Source: Argopecten irradians (taxonomy: Eukaryota; Mollusca; Bivalvia; Pectinida; Pectinidae). From it: a stretch of 64,000 nucleotides of DNA. Positions 59,297 through 64,000 of this stretch are shown here, in pieces (position 1 is the first letter of the stretch; every line of letters starts with the position of its first letter). The stretch spans positions 23,456,828 to 23,520,827 of the forward strand of contig NC_091141.1 of NCBI RefSeq assembly GCF_041381155.1. Reading direction: 5' to 3'. Below the pieces are notes generated by a model. It was not told the DNA's origin and made no database searches. It worked only from the letters and a program-made list of their open reading frames with translations. Position numbers and translations under genes: made by a program.

Positions 59297-62200
59297 TGTA
59301 CATGTGTGAATCATCATTAAACAGAATATCATATTTTGATCTACTATAGAAATGTCGAATAACCATAATTTAAAGAGATATGTGCCGTAATTTTCATACT
59401 CGCGAATCACTAGAAGATTTTAACATGATATCCGTCACCACAAATTACTAACTTTTTGAGAATTACAAGGTGAAATAAGAGCTAAAAATACGTCTACCGT
59501 GCAATGAATTGAGTACACTCTGTTACATCAAATAACCAGGTTGCGACCTACGATTGTTTTACACTTTCACAGTGATATCGGTAATTATAAAGTGACCTAT
59601 TTAGATATGTTTTCATCTAAACACTATTAAGGCGCATTAAGTTAGTGTTGTAACTGACGTCTATAAAGCATCATACATGCTTGTTCATGCCGTTGAATGA
59701 TTTTCACAGCATAATCCATCATGACGTAACTTATGGTTTTACTGAAGACAAAGTAGCATGTCCAGAGTGATATCACATTTGAGGATTGATATTTCACTTT
59801 ATTATACCTCAAGTGAGAATCCTGCATTCTGATTGGTCGAAATATATTTTAAATTTTACACTATCACACGGCAGGTATAATTAGAACAATAGGAAACAAT
59901 AGACACGTTCGTAGCAACCCCCTAGCAACGGTTGATAGTGTATTTTTGACAGTGCAAAATATTAACCGCCCGAAAAAGATGCGCACTCGTTTCTTTTCTC
60001 GACGCCATCTTTGTTTTTTGAAGCGACGCTTCCAAATTTATCTGGAGCTATTTAGTAATAGTTTTAGTGATAGTTAACGCCTTTTCGCTTACCTTCCAAG
60101 CGCTATACGTTAATTGGTTTTTATGAACCCGTCGGTGATTAGGTGAACCGAAAACATGCGATTTCAAGCGTCTTCGTGACGTTGCTTATGTGGTAAACAG
60201 ACGACGGGACGAAACAAAATTAATTGAGATTTACAAAAACGTTAAGATTTTAATAAATGCAGTAGACAAGCAACAAGAATATTTCACTAAATGCTTATTG
60301 TGAGTATTCTTTTTTTATAATGCAATGATAATTAGCGCTACTGAGTAGAAGCTGATATGATATTCTAATGCTGACGGTGACTGTTCGACCTTTGCTAAAA
60401 TCAATGTTTTAATAGATTGCAAATACTTGAAAACTCGGCCAAGTTTTGTTTCTAGACTTTTGTATAATAAAATAAATACTACCTGCATTAGAGGGTGACA
60501 GTGCCTAGTGTCACCCCTCGGAATATCACTGTCACCACGTTTTATAATGTCTTCAAAGAGATTAAAATAAAATTGACGGGATGATCAATAGTTTCAATAT
60601 TATTTTTCCATGGGTAGTGTACCCAAATCAATATATGTTAAATATCAAAAATGGTATTGCTTACTTTTTGCGCCTGATATCTATGCACGACTATACCTTA
60701 TAGATATGTACATGTACTTCAAATGTAATTTTGTTTTGTAACGCTTTTTGGAAAATTGGAGAAAGGACTATGTATGGTTTGGGCCATTTTTGGCCCCCAA
60801 ATTCATGACATTTTCAAAACTGTTATTTAGTTAAAAATTAGTTGTATTTTGAATATTAAGTACATATCTGATTCAACTATGAACAATGATGAACATATAT
60901 ATATATAAACATATTGATTAGTGTATCTTAATTCTTTGTAATCCCCACCACAGGATATATACTGTATTTGAAGTTTGATTTCCACATAATAAATATTGTA
61001 GAATGTATTAATGATGTTTTTTTCATAATACATTGTCTTCTTTATTATATAGCTATTTCATTTTATTTGTGGCTTTGAGTTTTATGCGGAACAAGCATGC
61101 ATATAATATAATATAATTATCATATATCATTATCAGAAATTGTAACGTTTTTGATAGAGAAAAACTAAAAAGTCAAACTACTCAATCTGCCAGTTGCTTT
61201 TTACACATAAACAGCCCTAAGACGTATTAATAAAAGTATGTTTAGTGTGGTGAATACGGCAAAAATTAATTCTGATAATTATTATCTAAATACTGTCCTT
61301 TTACCATATTATAAGATTCCTTAAAAGCAAAAGGATACAATATGTGTGCCTAATTTTTGCAAAAATAAAAACACCATCAATTCTCAGAAATTTAATATTC
61401 TTTTAAATATATGAATAGCGTTATAGATATTTTATACTTTGATTTAAGGAACACGCTGCCAGAACAATATACTTAAATCTCCTGAACTAAGATAAAACTT
61501 TGTGTGTTTTATGAAGGTTTTTTATCCAATATTTTATTATCTGAATATGCATTTATTCCTTGACTTAACGGAACTTATTCAACTTTAAAACACTGATATA
61601 TGTTCATAGAATCATGATTAATAAATTACACGTACATAATAATCTTAGTGCACACAATTTGGTTATATCTAAACTGAAAAGCTGCCATTGGAGGTTTTCA
61701 CTTGGTGGAAAAAGGATGGAAAAAGCACTAACTACATATTGTTCATGTTTTTACTTGTAAAATTATTTTTTGGTCATTGTACCAGTACTTTAAGTACTTT
61801 AAATGCTTTAAATTGTTTTTAAGGTTATATTAATAATCATTTAAGACAATCGTCAAAATTCATGTTGATTTTTTTACTTGACTTGAAATCAATATATTTT
61901 TTTTAATTGGAAAGTGTTAATTTTGCTTTCATTATGCATAGCAAAAACAAGAAAAACACATCCGTGCTATTGCCAATTCATTTCTTTGCTGTTTCTTGGT
62001 ATATTCTCTCCTGTTACTTTCAAATATAAAATTAAAACATCTTTACCGTTAAAAGTGATATTTTGTGTGATAGTGATTTTTTAAAAATGATAGTTATCCA
62101 GATTTAAAGAACAAAGTGAAGATACATTCTGTCTATATTCGCATAATTATTATTTGTTTAATTTGGGACCAGGGATAAGCAAACCCTGCTAGTAAATATA

Positions 62201-62444
62201 GACAGATTCTATACAGAATAACAGATGTTGTCAGATCCTTTATTGAACGGAGTGGTTATAAGGATCTGTATACAGTAAACATCATTTTTGGTCAGTTATC
62301 TAGCTTATTTTACTTTTATTTTAAATAATAAAAAACAATGATATTATCGTAATTACATCAGTTCCGTTCTTTAGATTAAGTATACAAATTTATTGTTTTA
62401 GTTTGATTTACAAACCTAATAGGATCGGGATCTAGGGGGTCCAC
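59297..62444. other. Intergenic region, no gene seen
   Basis: AT-rich. Two small inverted repeats: 60493-60536 (GGTGACAGTG / CACTGTCACC, with an overlapping alternative pairing GGGTGACA / TGTCACCC) and 62232-62268 (CAGATCCTTTAT / ATAAGGATCTG). No coding potential recognised. Confidence 0.6.
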
Positions 62445-64000
62445 GTGCACTCCCCGGATGACATGTGTGATAAGTTTACTGAAACATATTTGAATATAGC
62501 TGGGGAGTGCATACCGACTAAGACTGTTACAATTCGGCCTAACGACAAACCATGGTTTAACTCTGACTTACGACGAGAAATAAAGAAAAGAGACAGACTA
62601 TTAAAATTATTTAAGTCTAGCCGTTCTATAGTTAACTTAACAGCCCTTCGGAAACAACGTAATCATGTTAATAATTTAAAGAAACGCACAAAAGAAAACT
62701 TCTATGCGGACATATATGGTATTTTAGATCGATATTCTAATTCTAACCCCAGAAACGTTTGGAAAATTGTCCACAGGCTTATCAAATCTTCTAATACATC
62801 CAATACTATACCTCCTCTTTATAATAATGCTGGAAACCTTGTAATGACAAACGATGGTAAAGCTAACATTTTAAATTATTACTTTGTTTCCATTTCTACT
62901 ATCGACGACACAAACATTGACGCACCAGAGGTAGAGCTTAGGACTGACACTGCCATATCTGACGTACATTTTCAACTAAATGACATTATTGACATACTTA
63001 AATCTTTATCAATAAATAAAGCTGTAGGCCATGACGGAATCAGCCACAACATGTTAAAAAATACAGCAGTTTCAATAGCCTATCCCTTATCTCTAATTTT
63101 TAGGTCATCTTTGGACTCTGGTAACTATCCAAATCAGTGGAAACTAGCATTAGTTATGCCATTTTTTAAAAAGGGGAAAACACATTCCTGCAAATTACAG
63201 ACCGATTGCTCTTCTTAGCACGATTGGTAAAGTTTTCGAACTCTTAGTTGTGAAATATTTAAATAATTATTTACTGGAAAATCCACTTATCTATAAATAC
63301 CAATCAGGTTTCCAGCCTGGTCATTCTACTGTTCACCAAATGATAGAAATTTATCACACGTTATGTGAAAATCTTGAAAAAATGGAGCCAACGTGCCTAG
63401 TATTTTGTGACATTTCTAAAGCGTTTGATCGTGTGTGGCACAAGGGATTGGGTGTGAAACTGGCAAATTATGGAATAGGCGGGAAACTTCATAATTTGTT
63501 AAAAAAAATTTGTTAGTAATCGTAGACAACATGTTTTTGTAGGAAATAGTAGATCTTCCGTTAAAACTACAAATACTGGCGTTCCGCAAGGGTCAGTATT
63601 AGGGCCCCTACGTTTTATTCTCTATATAAATGACATCAGTGATAACCTTGAGAGTCTTTCCAAATTGTTTGCTGATGATACTTCTTTATTATGTTCTGGA
63701 CCTTAACTTCTAGCAATTTAAACTAAGATAAATAATGATCTTGTTAAAATTCAAAATTGGGCAGACAAATGGATGGGTAATTTAATCCCCTAAAAACGGA
63801 AGCTCTACTTATTTCAAACAATGAACATGAGCATGTTATGAATTTAAGATTTAATAATGTTAATGTAGAGTTTGTAGATAACCATAAGCACCTGGGAGTT
63901 ACTCTGGATGCTAACTGTAAATGGAGTTTCCATATAGATCACATTTGTAAAAACGTATCTAAACAAGTAAGTGTACTTCGCAAGCTAAAATACATTTTAA
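62445..64000 (+). pseudogene. Non-LTR retrotransposon reverse transcriptase, broken, runs off window
   Basis: First frame 62445-63218 encodes the region before and at the start of the reverse transcriptase (KPWFNSDLRREIKKRDRL, NPRNVWKIVHRLIKSS, SINKAVGHDGISHNMLKN). After a frameshift near 63185 another frame holds YRPIALLSTIGKVFE and CDISKAFDRVWHKG. After a second shift in an 8-A run at 63501-63508 come GVPQGSVLGPL and FADDTSLLC (the catalytic ADD), then two stop codons near 63706-63723. The endonuclease is missing upstream. Motifs fit a Jockey/CR1-like element. At least two frameshifts and two stops mean it cannot make a working enzyme. Confidence 0.88.

Overview
The window looks like AT-rich nuclear DNA of an animal, most likely a bivalve or another mollusc. 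The evidence is split genes with GT-AG introns, an animal-type modular polyketide synthase (PKS), a cytosolic ferritin with an iron-responsive element, a patched-domain membrane protein, and repeats typical of molluscs (GACGGACG-type elements, TTAA-flanked MITEs, a truncated Ty3/gypsy element, decayed LINEs). The species assignment is inference; the gene structures are read directly from the sequence.

Layout. 1-5321: AT-rich, no coding exon seen, ending in a MITE that almost touches the first visible PKS exon. 5322-19694 (+): the 3' part of a large PKS gene whose 5' exons lie upstream of the window. Seven exons join in phase to 2565 codons. Domain order is KS-AT-DH-degenerate ER-KR-ACP, then an NRPS-type condensation (C) domain, then a short C-terminal domain that looks PH-like. 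The C-domain part of the large exon is duplicated as a second, phase-compatible exon (16419-17816). Between the copies lies a 1.9 kb segment carrying a broken tyrosine-recombinase tail, direct repeats and repeated hairpins. 19695-28661: non-coding, with a long hairpin and several duplications. 28662-33979 (-): a six-exon gene for a coiled-coil, Arg/Ser-rich protein with an IQ motif, 5' end not found. 34393-38060 (+): a 3'-truncated LTR element (LTR, tRNA-Pro primer site, gag, protease, integrase) with integrase directly after protease. 38215-40310: MITE end, a zinc-knuckle ORF fragment and a decayed LINE. 41387-44878 (+): a complete four-exon ferritin gene with TATA box and IRE; intron 3 holds a 1.5 kb minisatellite in which every unit carries abutting 3' and 5' splice-site sequences. 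44879-51944: non-coding repeats, including a short inverted-repeat element with an 11 bp target duplication and a MITE nested in a copy of itself. 51954-59191 (+): a complete three-coding-exon patched/RND-family membrane protein. 59192-62444: non-coding. 62445-64000 (+): a broken non-LTR retrotransposon reverse transcriptase running off the window.

I see no sign that the genes form one pathway. Ferritin, the IQ protein and the patched-family protein look like independent loci. The most unusual content is the PKS with its terminal C and PH-like domains, the duplicated C-domain exon with the tyrosine-recombinase segment, and the splice-site minisatellite in ferritin.
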